In this document: piece after piece, positions 50,029 to 59,161 of the stretch
Layout: the number at the start of each line of letters is the position of its first letter
Numbering within the stretch: the first letter of the stretch is position 1
DNA from: an uncultured Armatimonadota bacterium
GTDB lineage: Bacteria > Armatimonadota > Fimbriimonadia > Fimbriimonadales > Fimbriimonadaceae
Direction: 5' to 3'
Length of the DNA: 64,000 nt
Assembly: GCA_903927025.1 (NCBI GenBank)
Contig: CAIYLG010000017.1
Coordinates: 1-64,000 of the forward strand
The notes under the pieces: generated by a model
The model's database searches: none
What the model saw: only the letters and a program-made list of their open reading frames with translations
What the model was told of the DNA's origin: nothing
Position numbers and translations under genes: made by a program

Positions 50029-52203
50029 ATGGTGGAATCTCAGACGATCAAAAAGGTCTGCGTCCTGGGCGCGGGGACTATGGGAAGCGGGATTGCCGCA
50101 CATTTGGCCAATCTTGGCTTTCAAGTCTCCCTTTTGGACGCCACGGCGCAGTCAACGACGGAAGCTTTTGAAAAAGCCAAAGTAGCAAAGCCGCCCCTGT
50201 TTTATCTGCCTGAGAGAGCCATGGAGATCCGGCTCGGAAATACTTCAGAAAATCTTGATTGGGTGGCGGAAGCCGACTGGGTTTGTGAGGCAATTATCGA
50301 AAAAGAGTCGGCAAAGCGGTCGCTCTATGCCCGAATTGCTCCCCTGGTCCGCCCAGACGCCTTCCTTTCCACCAACACAAGCGGCCTCCAAATTGAACTG
50401 CTAACCGCCGATCTGCCGGAAAGCTTCCAGTCTCGAATGGTGGGTGCCCACTTCTTCAATCCACCGCGGTACCTAAAGCTTCTGGAGTTGATTCCAACAT
50501 CTAAGACCCCCGCAAACCTTATCGCGCAGTGGGAGACCTTCCTTGAAACACGAGTGGCGAGAAGAGTGGTCGTGGCGAAGGACACTCCTGGGTTCATTGC
50601 CAACAGATTTGGAATGTGGTGCATGTATCACGCCATTCACGTTGCAGAAAAGCTTCACCTTTCTGTTGAGCAGGTGGATGCGATCACCGGACCGTTCCTT
50701 GGACGACCTAAGAGCGCAAGTTTTCGCCTCAACGACATTGTTGGCCTGGATGTGATGGAGGATATTGCCTCCAACCTTTTGAGGCGATGTCCAAACGACC
50801 CGTATATCCAAACCCTGAGGACCCCAAAGTCAGCGGCCGCGCTTCTCGAAAGGGGATGGATGGGCGAAAAATCGGGACAGGGCTATTACCGGAGAGAAGG
50901 CAAAGAGCTTCTCGTCATAGACCTTTCCACGCTGGCCTATCGCCAAAAGCGCGAACCCGACCTTCCTGCTCTTGAACAGCTCCTGCCACTTCCCCTTCAT
51001 GAGCGAATCGCCAAGGCACTCGAACTTCGAGATGAAACTGGCGAGTACCTGCGGAACTACTTGCTCCCCGTCCTGAAATATGCTGACTCACTAAAGGAGG
51101 AAATCAGCCACAGTCCGGTGGATATCGACCACGTCATGGAGTGGGGCTTTGGATGGCAGATGGGACCGTTCAAATTGCTGGACGCAGTTGGGGCCGAGAA
51201 AGCCAAGGTCAGTCACCCGAAGTATTACGAAGGAGCCGCTGTTCGCACGTTCGAGGGCACCCTGAAACCTGTTTCTACAGATCCCAGGTACGCGACGCTG
51301 GCTGAATTCCCCGTGGTCAAGGAAGCTGAGACCTATCGACTCCGTGATTTAGGCGATGGAGTTCAGGCCATCTGCCTCACCACGAAGATGGGTGTCATCT
51401 CCACCCAATGCGTGGAGGAGCTTTCGGAACTCTATGCTTCTGGAACTCTTAGCCGTACGGTTTTGACCAGCGAAGCGCGGTCCTTTTCTGCCGGCTTTGA
51501 CCTGAAATTCTTCGCCAAGGCGATTGCAGACGAACGTTGGATCGATATTGACGAAGAGTTGGCCAAGCTCCAGCGGCTAGGAGAGGCGATTGAGAAGACT
51601 CGAACCGTGTCCGCCGTGTTCGGGCACGTGTTGGGTGCGGGCCTTGAAATCGCCCTTTCGACCGCTGTCATACTCGCCTCGGTAGAGACCTCGATTGGAC
51701 TCCCGGAATCAAAGGTCGGGCTGTTGCCGGCGGGCAGGGGACTCACCTTAATGCGGCTCAACAACCAGCACACCGCGAAGCGCCTGTCGGAAGTCACCTA
51801 CAACGTAGCTTTGGGCGCTGTTTCAAAGAACGCGGATGAAGCAAAGGTTTTGGGCTACCTCAGACCCACCGATATCACCGTCTATCATCCGGACACTCTG
51901 ATTTATGAAGCCAAGAGGGCCGCGCTAACGGTAGAGGCTACTCCTCGTCCCGAAGTTTCGACTTCTGTGGGTCCGCTCAGTGGAATGATCGATCGACTAC
52001 TAGAAATTGGGACTACAAAGAGTTTGCTCACGAATTACGATGAGACGATTGGGCAGAAGATGAAGAGCGTCATCTCAAAGGCAACCACGTATGACGAATG
52101 CCTGAGCAAGGAGCGATCGGAATTCCTCGATCTCTGTGGAAAGGCGCTGACCAGCGCTCGAATCAATCACATGCTGACGAACGGAGTTCCGCTTCGAAAC
52201 TGA
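50029..52203 (+). CDS. 3-hydroxyacyl-CoA dehydrogenase/enoyl-CoA hydratase (FadN-like)
   Basis: 724 aa from ATG 50029, preceded by AGGAAAAAC. The order is dehydrogenase first, hydratase last, as in FadN rather than FadB. The N-terminal Rossmann fold is KKVCVLGAGTMGSGIAAHLA; LGRPKSASFRLNDIVGLD marks the dehydrogenase C-domain, and the crotonase part (about 460-640) has FSAGFDLKFF and GHVLGAGLEIALS (oxyanion hole). The enzyme catalyses the middle two steps of fatty-acid beta-oxidation in the cytoplasm. It precedes etfBA on the same strand, and the acyl-CoA dehydrogenase at 46.4-47.5 kb is the matching first enzyme. No thiolase is visible. Confidence 0.9.
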   Translation: MVESQTIKKVCVLGAGTMGSGIAAHLANLGFQVSLLDATAQSTTEAFEKAKVAKPPLFYLPERAMEIRLGNTSENLDWVAEADWVCEAIIEKESAKRSLYARIAPLVRPDAFLSTNTSGLQIELLTADLPESFQSRMVGAHFFNPPRYLKLLELIPTSKTPANLIAQWETFLETRVARRVVVAKDTPGFIANRFGMWCMYHAIHVAEKLHLSVEQVDAITGPFLGRPKSASFRLNDIVGLDVMEDIASNLLRRCPNDPYIQTLRTPKSAAALLERGWMGEKSGQGYYRREGKELLVIDLSTLAYRQKREPDLPALEQLLPLPLHERIAKALELRDETGEYLRNYLLPVLKYADSLKEEISHSPVDIDHVMEWGFGWQMGPFKLLDAVGAEKAKVSHPKYYEGAAVRTFEGTLKPVSTDPRYATLAEFPVVKEAETYRLRDLGDGVQAICLTTKMGVISTQCVEELSELYASGTLSRTVLTSEARSFSAGFDLKFFAKAIADERWIDIDEELAKLQRLGEAIEKTRTVSAVFGHVLGAGLEIALSTAVILASVETSIGLPESKVGLLPAGRGLTLMRLNNQHTAKRLSEVTYNVALGAVSKNADEAKVLGYLRPTDITVYHPDTLIYEAKRAALTVEATPRPEVSTSVGPLSGMIDRLLEIGTTKSLLTNYDETIGQKMKSVISKATTYDECLSKERSEFLDLCGKALTSARINHMLTNGVPLRN

Positions 52204-52244
52204 CCCTGGGCCAACGGTAAACTTATGGGCGCAGCGAAGCACCT

Positions 52245-52982
52245 ATGAAGATCCTTGTTCCCATTAAGCGTGTTGTTGATCCTTACACCAAGGTCCGTCC
52301 CTTAGGGGATGGCTCCGGGCTTGACACTGAAGGTGCAAAATTCGAGATCAATCCTTTCGATGAGATTGCAGTTGAAGAAGCAGTTCGACTCCGTGAGAAG
52401 CACGGCTCGGTCGAAATCGTTGCCGTTAGCATTGGAACTTCTGCCAGTGAGGAGCAACTCAGAAAGGCCCTTGCAATGGGCGCTGACAAAGCCATTCTCA
52501 TTGAGTCGGACCTGGCATTTGACACCCTGGACATCGCCAATGAACTGAGCGTCATCGCTAAAGAGATTCGACCCGACCTGATCATCATGGGAAAGCAGGC
52601 GACGGACGATGACTCGAACCAAGTGGGACAAATGCTCGCCGCAAAGCTAGATTGGCCCCAAGCGACATACGCATCCAAGATTGAGGTGACCGGAGGTTCA
52701 GTAGACGTCACCCGCGAAACTGACGACGGAGACGAAACGCTTCGACTTGCAACACCCTGTGTCCTCACAACTGATCTTCGCCTGAACGAACCTCGATACA
52801 TCGGTTTGCCAGGAATCATCAAGGCTCGTTCGAAGCCCCTCGAAAAGCGAACCCCTAGTCAATCTCCGAACCCGAAGACTCGGTACACACTTTTCCAGGC
52901 TCCTCCTGCGAGAGAGGCCGGCAGGAAGCTCTCCGGAGTCTCTGAGCTAGTGGCAGTACTCAAAGAGCGAGGTGCCCTCTAA
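52245..52982 (+). CDS. etfB: Electron transfer flavoprotein beta subunit
   Basis: A 245-aa EtfB with the typical start MKILVPIKRVVDPYTKVRP, then INPFDEIAVEEAVRLRE and KALAMGADKAILI. The 'adenine-binding' region is ATDDDSNQVGQMLAAKL. EtfAB shuttles electrons from acyl-CoA dehydrogenases to the respiratory quinone pool. Its stop TAA overlaps the start of etfA (TAATG), so the two are translated together. A TAAACT box 21 bp upstream may be a promoter. The fadN-like gene ends 42 bp earlier. Confidence 0.95.
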   Translation: MKILVPIKRVVDPYTKVRPLGDGSGLDTEGAKFEINPFDEIAVEEAVRLREKHGSVEIVAVSIGTSASEEQLRKALAMGADKAILIESDLAFDTLDIANELSVIAKEIRPDLIIMGKQATDDDSNQVGQMLAAKLDWPQATYASKIEVTGGSVDVTRETDDGDETLRLATPCVLTTDLRLNEPRYIGLPGIIKARSKPLEKRTPSQSPNPKTRYTLFQAPPAREAGRKLSGVSELVAVLKERGAL

Positions 52983-53875
52983 TGTCTAAACTTCTTCTTG
53001 TTGCCTTCAGTGCTTCCGAAGCACCGCTTGGCGTAGGGTTCGCCAAGGCACTTGGCTTCCCTTTCGATATTCTCTGCTTTGGCGAAGCGCCAAGCGCCGA
53101 CCTTGGCGCAGAACTGATCAAGGTCGTTGCTATTACCGAGTTGCCGCCGGCTGACGCCATTGCGAGGATTATTGCCGGACAGGCCAACGGTTACACCACC
53201 CTTGCCTCAGCATCCTCCATGCATGCCAAGGACGCCATGGCGAGAGTCGCAGGCGTTCTGGATGCGGCAATGGTGACGGACGTCGTTGAAGTTGTTTCTC
53301 CGACGGAATTTAAGCGTCCAATCGTTGCGGGATCGGTTTTGGCTACTGTAGAAGTGCTTGCATCCCCACTCGTGGCAACTTTCCGTCCGTCTGCCTTCCG
53401 TTCCACGAACCGCAGCGGCAACTCACCGGTGGAGACTCTCACTGTTGACCTCACCTCCAAAGTTGAGCGCATCAGCCACTCCAAACGCGGGGGCGCTCGT
53501 CCGGACCTCAGCCAGGCGCGGGTTGTGGTGAGCGGAGGACGACCGTTGAAAGACGCCTCCACATTTGAAACGATTATTGGCGGACTTGCAGATGCCCTTG
53601 GAGGAGCCGCAGGAGCAACTCGCGCCGCCGTGGATTCTGGGATTGCCGCAAACGAGCTCCAGGTCGGGCAGACGGGCAAAATCGTTGCGCCGAACCTCTA
53701 CATCGCTGCCGGCATTTCCGGATCCACCCAGCACATGGCAGGAATCAAAGACAGCAAGATCATCGTCGCTATCAATAAGGATGCTGACGCACCCATCTTC
53801 GAATTCGCAGACTACGGAATCGTCGCAGACCTATTCGACGCCGTTCCGGAGCTCACGCGTCTAGTGAAATCCTGA
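52982..53875 (+). CDS. etfA: Electron transfer flavoprotein alpha subunit
   Basis: A 297-aa EtfA starting within the stop of etfB. The C-terminal FAD-binding segment has all the hallmarks: ARVVVSGGRPLKD, VGQTGKIVAPNLYIAAGISGS, then QHMAGIKDSKIIVAINKD and PIFEFADYGIV. It makes the heterodimer with EtfB, binding FAD. It is the last gene of the fatty-acid oxidation set in this segment. Confidence 0.95.
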   Translation: MSKLLLVAFSASEAPLGVGFAKALGFPFDILCFGEAPSADLGAELIKVVAITELPPADAIARIIAGQANGYTTLASASSMHAKDAMARVAGVLDAAMVTDVVEVVSPTEFKRPIVAGSVLATVEVLASPLVATFRPSAFRSTNRSGNSPVETLTVDLTSKVERISHSKRGGARPDLSQARVVVSGGRPLKDASTFETIIGGLADALGGAAGATRAAVDSGIAANELQVGQTGKIVAPNLYIAAGISGSTQHMAGIKDSKIIVAINKDADAPIFEFADYGIVADLFDAVPELTRLVKS

Positions 53876-53957
53876 ATCTCTGCTATTGCTCGATCCGACG
53901 GGTGCCGTTGGCACTCAGGCTGTTCCCGCACCAGTAGATAGCTCTGAAGTGTTCTTT

Positions 53958-54992
53958 ATGAATCCACCCTACAAACTGATTTCAAAACGCCTAACGGCGT
54001 CCACGGCAGCTGCAATGCTCGTGGCAACGGTGCTGTCTACCGGCATGTCTCGTGCACAGAGCGCCCAGATGGTTGACCCAAATCGGGTTGTCCTCGTGAT
54101 CAACGGTGAAGAGGTTAAGGGCGCCGAGTACTACCGGCGAATGGAATACCTTTCCGGCATCGGCACGAGGAGCGGCAACAACTTCGTAGAAATGCCGCCA
54201 GGATTCATCACCATCCAGCACCTTATTGACGAACGGATGACTTTTGCCCTCGCGAAGGATAAAGGCGTTTATCCAACTGATGCCGAAGTGGATGCGGAGA
54301 TCAACCTGCGGCAGCAAGATAACCCCAAGATGCTGGAGACGTACATTTCCGCCGGTGGAAATATCGAGGAGTTGAAGTACCAGATCCGAGTTCAACTTGC
54401 CGAATTCAAGATCGCGACCTTTGGCATCACAAAAACCGACGCTGAGGTAGAGCTGTTCTACAAGGATCATCCAGATCTTTACAAAACGCCTAAAATGCTC
54501 AAGCTGCGCCTGATCGCCGTCGGCACCTCAGATGACACCAAGGTCGTGGATCAGGAACTTGCTGCAGGCAAGCCGTTTGCCACCGTCGCCAAAGAAAAAA
54601 GCGTGGATGTCACCAAGGCAATCGGCGGCGAGTACGGCACGATTCCGGAATATAAGCTTGCCACTGTTGCGAAAGATGCCTTGACGGGCGTCAAGATTGG
54701 CCAGTCCACGGTTTGGCTCTCTACCGCTCAGGATGGCGGCCAGGGGACCTATCTCAAGTTCCTCCTGGAAGACGTGATCCCGGAAGCAAAGCAGCCGCTC
54801 GATGCACGTCTGAAACGCATCGTTCGACGGCAACTGATGCTGGATGCTGGCCGAGTAAAGAATGGCAGCGCCACCAAAGAACTAGACCTTCTCCGCGCGA
54901 AGGCAAAGATAGACATCAAACAGCCTGAGTTTGCCGAGGCCTACAAGAAGTTCCTCGAAGCGTATTTGAAGCAAAAAGGAATCACACAGTAG
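53958..54992 (+). CDS. Periplasmic peptidyl-prolyl isomerase (SurA/parvulin-like)
   Basis: 344 aa from ATG 53958; the ORF is open from 53886 but the longer form would spoil the signal peptide. Export signal: STAAAMLVATVLSTGMSRAQ. Then a SurA-N-like helical domain (VLVINGEEVKGAEYYRRM, LIDERMTFALAKDKGVYPTD) and a parvulin-type rotamase domain (LKLRLIAVGTSDDTKV, PFATVAKEKSVD, VKIGQSTVWL). It would assist folding of envelope proteins. The mazG gene follows directly: the TAG stop is abutted by its TTG start. Confidence 0.8.
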   Translation: MNPPYKLISKRLTASTAAAMLVATVLSTGMSRAQSAQMVDPNRVVLVINGEEVKGAEYYRRMEYLSGIGTRSGNNFVEMPPGFITIQHLIDERMTFALAKDKGVYPTDAEVDAEINLRQQDNPKMLETYISAGGNIEELKYQIRVQLAEFKIATFGITKTDAEVELFYKDHPDLYKTPKMLKLRLIAVGTSDDTKVVDQELAAGKPFATVAKEKSVDVTKAIGGEYGTIPEYKLATVAKDALTGVKIGQSTVWLSTAQDGGQGTYLKFLLEDVIPEAKQPLDARLKRIVRRQLMLDAGRVKNGSATKELDLLRAKAKIDIKQPEFAEAYKKFLEAYLKQKGITQ

Positions 54993-55943
54993 TTGCCAGA
55001 CATCGTAAGAATTCCAGCAGGGCCCACTGAACCGGGAATCCTGGATCAGCTCAGGAACAAAAAGGTCATCCTGCTTGAGCGGCAGCCTCGAGTGCAGCGC
55101 GCCCTCGCAGAGGCTGGAATTGAACACTCAGTGCTAGAGGGAAATTCGATTCCCTCAGAGTGCACGTTGGTTCTGGCCCCATCTGCTGTGGATGACCTTG
55201 TTTGCGTCGTGGACAGGCTCCTGGGACCTGGTGGATGCCCCTGGGATCAGGCGCAGACGCACGAATCACTGAAGAAATATCTGCTTGAGGAGGCCTACGA
55301 AGTCTTCGATGCGATTGATTCCAAGGACTCGGATCTCCTGTGCGAAGAGTTGGGAGATCTGCTTCTTCAACCCATCCTGCACTCCCAAATTTCAAAGGCT
55401 GCAGGCGGTTTTGATTCCCAACAAGTTGCGACTGGCATTGTTGACAAGCTCATTCGGAGACACCCACACGTATTCGGCGACACAGTTGTAGCGGATGCAG
55501 ATGAAGTCCTCAAGAATTGGGACAAGATCAAAAAAACGGAGAAAGGGGACGAGCCACGTTCCATTCTTACTGGCGTTCCCAAGGCCATGGCCGCACTCCT
55601 CAGGGCCCATGAAGTCAGCAAGCGTGCGGCGCGAATCGGCTTTGAGTGGCCCGACATTGAATCTGTCTTCGACAAGCTTCACGAAGAGGAAGCCGAACTT
55701 CAAGAAGCCCTCAAAGAAGGAAACCACGAAGCAATTTCCTCGGAATTGGGAGACCTCCTCTTTACCGTCGTCAATATTGCCCGGTGGGCCAAGGTTGAGC
55801 CAGAAGAGGCGCTTAGGGTCATGGTAGATCGCTTTACACGCCGATTCATCTGCATGGAGACCCTCACCGAAAAGGATATGAAAACGTTAAGCCAAGATCA
55901 GTGGAACGATTTATGGCTTAAAGCAAAAGACCAAGTGGGTTGA
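54993..55943 (+). CDS. mazG: Nucleoside triphosphate pyrophosphohydrolase MazG
   Basis: A 316-aa protein beginning with TTG immediately after the stop of the preceding gene. Residues 1-75 are an extra N-terminal domain with a P-loop-free beta/alpha pattern (KVILLERQPRVQRALAEAG). The tandem MazG domains follow: GGCPWDQAQTHESLKKYLLEEAYEVFDAI and LLCEELGDLLLQ in the first, LHEEEAELQEALK and ISSELGDLLFTVVNIARW in the second, each with the EExxE/ExxD magnesium ligands. MazG removes aberrant or noncanonical NTPs. The chain is longer than E. coli MazG by the N-terminal part. Confidence 0.9.
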   Translation: MPDIVRIPAGPTEPGILDQLRNKKVILLERQPRVQRALAEAGIEHSVLEGNSIPSECTLVLAPSAVDDLVCVVDRLLGPGGCPWDQAQTHESLKKYLLEEAYEVFDAIDSKDSDLLCEELGDLLLQPILHSQISKAAGGFDSQQVATGIVDKLIRRHPHVFGDTVVADADEVLKNWDKIKKTEKGDEPRSILTGVPKAMAALLRAHEVSKRAARIGFEWPDIESVFDKLHEEEAELQEALKEGNHEAISSELGDLLFTVVNIARWAKVEPEEALRVMVDRFTRRFICMETLTEKDMKTLSQDQWNDLWLKAKDQVG

Positions 55944-55963
55944 GCGCGGGTAACGTTTTGAGC

Positions 55964-56830
55964 ATGGCTTCTGTCAAGCGTTCCCTCTCAGCATTGGCTC
56001 TGCTCTGTATTCCGATTCTTTCCTCCGCGTGGATCGATACAGGGCATATGGTTGTTGCGGCCATTGCTCAAAAGGGGCTCAAGCCAAGCGTCAAGGCTGA
56101 GGTGGATCGCCTCCTGATGATTGGCGGGGACGCTAAGAACACCGATTTCATTACGACTTCCCCTTGGGCAGACGATATTCGACGACAGCGACCGAATACA
56201 GGCCCTTGGCACTACATCGACTTTCACTTCCGTGCCGATGGAAAGCCAAGCGCAAACAAGCCGGATGACGAAAATGCCGTGTGGGCCATTGAGAAGTTTT
56301 CCGCCGTGCTGCAGGACAAAAAGAACTCAGATGCCGATCGATCTGAGGCTCTCAGGTTTCTGATCCACTTCGTTGGAGACATTCATCAGCCTCTCCATGC
56401 CACCGCTCGAGATACCGATGCCAACCCGAAAGGGGATAAAGGCGGCAACGACTTCCGGATCACCGCTCCTTCCGTATTCAGCAGCGACAGCCGACCGCCA
56501 AGAAACCTTCACTCCTTGTGGGATTTTGCGGGTGGGCTCTACCACGGTGAGCAGCGTCCGCTTTCGGCCGAAGGCAAGGCCTATATCGATCAGCTAGCCG
56601 CCACGGTTGAAGCTCGGTATCCGCGAAAGAGCCTGAGAGAAGCAGGAGACCTCAAGCCCGAAGACTGGGCATCTGAGAGCTTTGCAATTGCCAAGGAGGT
56701 CGTCTACGCAACACCCGAGGGCGGCACTCCCAGTGACGAGTATGTAAAGAAGGCACAAGAGGTTTCCGGAAAGCGGCTGGCCCTTGCCGGCTACCGGCTC
56801 TCCGCCCTGTTGAACAAGCTTATGAAGTAG
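55964..56830 (+). CDS. Secreted S1/P1-type nuclease
   Basis: 288 aa from ATG 55964. A signal peptide ending SSA leaves Trp as the first mature residue (WIDTGHMVV), which is a zinc ligand in this family through its amino group. Other ligands are in place: SPWADDIRR, HYIDFHF, FVGDIHQPLHA, GGNDFRIT and NLHSLWDFA. The enzyme degrades single-stranded DNA and RNA, or acts as a 3'-nucleotidase, outside the cytoplasm, using three zinc ions. It follows mazG after a 20-bp gap and may be in its operon. Confidence 0.93.
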   Translation: MASVKRSLSALALLCIPILSSAWIDTGHMVVAAIAQKGLKPSVKAEVDRLLMIGGDAKNTDFITTSPWADDIRRQRPNTGPWHYIDFHFRADGKPSANKPDDENAVWAIEKFSAVLQDKKNSDADRSEALRFLIHFVGDIHQPLHATARDTDANPKGDKGGNDFRITAPSVFSSDSRPPRNLHSLWDFAGGLYHGEQRPLSAEGKAYIDQLAATVEARYPRKSLREAGDLKPEDWASESFAIAKEVVYATPEGGTPSDEYVKKAQEVSGKRLALAGYRLSALLNKLMK

Positions 56831-56907
56831 ACCGCGAGCACAATTAAGTACACGCTGGGACTTCTGATCGGCGCGGAAATTGATCACGCTTTCAGGCGTC
56901 CTAGCGC

Positions 56908-56913
56908 CATAAT
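56908..56913 (+). promoter_or_regulatory. -10 box, leaderless parA promoter
   Basis: CATAAT exactly 6 bp (TGATCC) before the GTG start at 56920, so the transcript should begin at the start codon. Confidence 0.6.
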
Positions 56914-56919
56914 TGATCC

Positions 56920-57705
56920 GTGCCGATTTGGGGGGTAGTCAATCAGAAAGGGGGAGTTGGGAAAACCACGACCTCGGTGAATCTAGCAGCTGGACTCGCG
57001 CAGAAGGGGCACCGAACCCTTCTCATCGACTGCGATCCTCAGGGGAATGCGACTACAGGGCTAGGTATCGACAAAGCCAAGGCGGATGCCACGCTTTATG
57101 AAGTGTTTGCGGACGCGGTGGACAATCCAGACAGTCCAACCGCAATTCACGCCGCCATCTGCAACGTCCGTCCGAATCTAGACCTATTGCCAGCAACTTT
57201 AGATTTGGCGGGAGCAGAACCGATCCTGCTGAATGCAGTTGGAAAGGAGCTGATATTAAGAGACGCCCTGTCCCCTGTAGTAGGCAACTACGATTGGATC
57301 ATCCTGGATGCTCCACCAAGCCTCGGGCTGCTGACCATCAACATCCTCTCCGCCGCAGACGCGGTGCTTGTCCCGATGCAGTGCGAGTTTTACGCACTGG
57401 AAGGGCTCAGTCAGCTCCTCAAGACGATTGACATCGTCAAGCGCCGAATCAATCCTAAGATTCACGTTGCCAAAGTTCTTCTCACCATGTACGATCCAAG
57501 AAACCGACTGACCCAACAGGTCACCGACGAGGTCCGCTCCTACTTTGGGGACAAGGTCGCCCGTACGGTCATTCCCCGAAATGTTCGACTCAGCGAATCC
57601 CCCAGCTTCGGAGAGGCCGCCGTCCAGCGCTTCCCCACTTCGAAGGGCGCTGAAGCCTACATGGCTTTCATTGAGGAGGTTGCCCCAACATGCGTCGCGC
57701 TCTAG
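56920..57705 (+). CDS. parA: Chromosome-partitioning ATPase ParA (Soj)
   Basis: A 261-aa MinD/ParA-type ATPase starting at GTG. Deviant Walker A GVVNQKGGVGKTTTSVNLAA, Walker A' DCDPQGNATTGLG and Walker B IILDAPPSLGLLTIN are all present. It lacks the long N-terminal domain of plasmid ParA, matching the chromosomal Soj group that works with Spo0J. It overlaps parB by 16 nt. No parS palindrome is seen in this window, although parS sites may lie elsewhere. Confidence 0.96.
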   Translation: MPIWGVVNQKGGVGKTTTSVNLAAGLAQKGHRTLLIDCDPQGNATTGLGIDKAKADATLYEVFADAVDNPDSPTAIHAAICNVRPNLDLLPATLDLAGAEPILLNAVGKELILRDALSPVVGNYDWIILDAPPSLGLLTINILSAADAVLVPMQCEFYALEGLSQLLKTIDIVKRRINPKIHVAKVLLTMYDPRNRLTQQVTDEVRSYFGDKVARTVIPRNVRLSESPSFGEAAVQRFPTSKGAEAYMAFIEEVAPTCVAL

Positions 57706-58532
57706 GCAAAGGACTTTCTCAGCTCATCGCGGAACAGTACGAGGGCCCGACCAATGAGCTGCCCATCGACGATATCGTTCCGAACACCAGGCAACCACGA
57801 ACAGTATTCAACGACGACGCGCTTCAAGAGCTCGCGGCATCAATCAAAGAATTCGGCATCATTCAACCGCTCCTCGTTCGGCCGATGGCCGAAGGCCAGC
57901 ACGAGCTCATCGCGGGAGAGCGCCGGCTTAGAGCAGCGAAACTCGCCGGACTTTCAACCGTTCCCGTCATCGTTCGGTCTGCAGGAAACCAATCTTCTCT
58001 GGAACTCGCGCTTATCGAGAACATCCAGCGAGAGGATATCAACGCGCTGGAATCGGCAAAGGCCTATTCCAAGCTGATCAACGAGTTTGGCTTGACTCAG
58101 GAACAGGTTGCCGACCGTGTTGGCAAGAGCCGCACTGGGATCGCCAATACCATTCGCCTGCTCCGCCTGCCGAAAAGGATCACTCTGGGGTTGGAGTCCG
58201 GCGTCATTACTGAAGGCCATGCCCGGGCACTCCTCCAATTTGATTCTGAGGCTCAGCAGCTGGCGGTCTATGACCAAATTATTGAGCGTAAGCTCACGGT
58301 GCGAGATGTAGAGAGTGCGGCCAAGCCAAAGGTTAAGCAACAGGCACAAAAGGCAAAGCAGCAATCGCACTCGGCTGACCCAAATGATCGAGCGCTAGAA
58401 GATGCAATTTCAGATTTCGCGGGTGCACCAACCAAGATTTCTCGCTCCGAAGGGGGCGGCAAACTCACAATCGACTTTTACAGCGACGATGACCTCGACA
58501 GAATTCTAGAGAAATTCGGCTTCAGACTGTGA
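57690..58532 (+). CDS. parB: Chromosome-partitioning protein ParB (Spo0J)
   Basis: A 280-aa ParB/Spo0J. The N-terminal CTPase region has the conserved box II, ELIAGERRLRAAKLAGLSTVPVI, preceded by QPRTVFNDDALQELAASI (box I). The helix-turn-helix that binds parS is LTQEQVADRVGKSRTGIANTIRLL, and the C-terminus is a short dimer domain ending SDDDLDRILEKFGFRL. With ParA it segregates the origin region. It overlaps parA by 16 nt and the GNAT gene by 4 nt, so the operon is tightly coupled. Confidence 0.96.
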   Translation: MRRALGKGLSQLIAEQYEGPTNELPIDDIVPNTRQPRTVFNDDALQELAASIKEFGIIQPLLVRPMAEGQHELIAGERRLRAAKLAGLSTVPVIVRSAGNQSSLELALIENIQREDINALESAKAYSKLINEFGLTQEQVADRVGKSRTGIANTIRLLRLPKRITLGLESGVITEGHARALLQFDSEAQQLAVYDQIIERKLTVRDVESAAKPKVKQQAQKAKQQSHSADPNDRALEDAISDFAGAPTKISRSEGGGKLTIDFYSDDDLDRILEKFGFRL

Positions 58533-59161
58533 CCGGAGATCGCCCCTTTGTCATCCGACAAATGATGCAGGAGGACGTTCCGGGTGCCGTCGCGCTTCAG
58601 AAGCTGGCCTTTCCCCCTCCATTTTCTGAGGACCTGCACTGGGACCCAGAGCATCTGCTTCACCATGTAGCGGTATTCCCAACCGGTCAATGGATAGCGG
58701 AATCGGAAGGTCAAATCGTTGGCAGCTGCAGCAACGCAATCATCAGCGAGGCTCGATGGCAGGCGCATGGTTCTTGGGGAGCCACGGTCGGTGGCCCTTA
58801 TATTCACAACCATGATTCCAAGGGATCGACGCTTTATGGGCTAGATATCACGGTGCATCCTGAATTCCGCCGGATTGGCATCGGCCGAGCATTCTACGCG
58901 GCGCGCTTCGATCTAATCCGAACCCAGGGATTGACTCGATATGGCACAGGGTGCCGGATTCCAGACTTCAGACAATTGGCTCAAACTAAGCCTGGCCTAA
59001 CTCCAGAGGCTTATGTTTCGAAGGTACAACATGGAGAATTCGCAGATCGGACGCTGACTCCACTCCTGCGATACGGGCTGAAGTTGATAGGCGTCGTAGA
59101 CAATTACATGGAAGACGAGGAGTCTGGAAACGCGGGAGCGCTTCTGGAGTGGACACGATGA
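58529..59161 (+). CDS. GNAT-family N-acetyltransferase
   Basis: A 210-aa protein starting at GTG (GTGA overlap with parB). The acetyl-CoA binding motif A is visible in LYGLDITVHPEFRRIGIGRAFYAARFDLI (R/Q-x-x-G-x-G/A). The rest has the alpha/beta GNAT fold with a longer C-terminal part. It overlaps the nitrilase-type gene by 4 nt; in many bacteria these two are a single fused protein, so they likely form a complex or act on the same substrate. The substrate is unknown. Cotranscription with parAB is probable. Confidence 0.88.
   Translation: MTGDRPFVIRQMMQEDVPGAVALQKLAFPPPFSEDLHWDPEHLLHHVAVFPTGQWIAESEGQIVGSCSNAIISEARWQAHGSWGATVGGPYIHNHDSKGSTLYGLDITVHPEFRRIGIGRAFYAARFDLIRTQGLTRYGTGCRIPDFRQLAQTKPGLTPEAYVSKVQHGEFADRTLTPLLRYGLKLIGVVDNYMEDEESGNAGALLEWTR

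Noticed and set aside
56831-58600. parS site next to parAB
   Set aside because: No TGTTTCACGTGAAACA-like palindrome was seen in the region.
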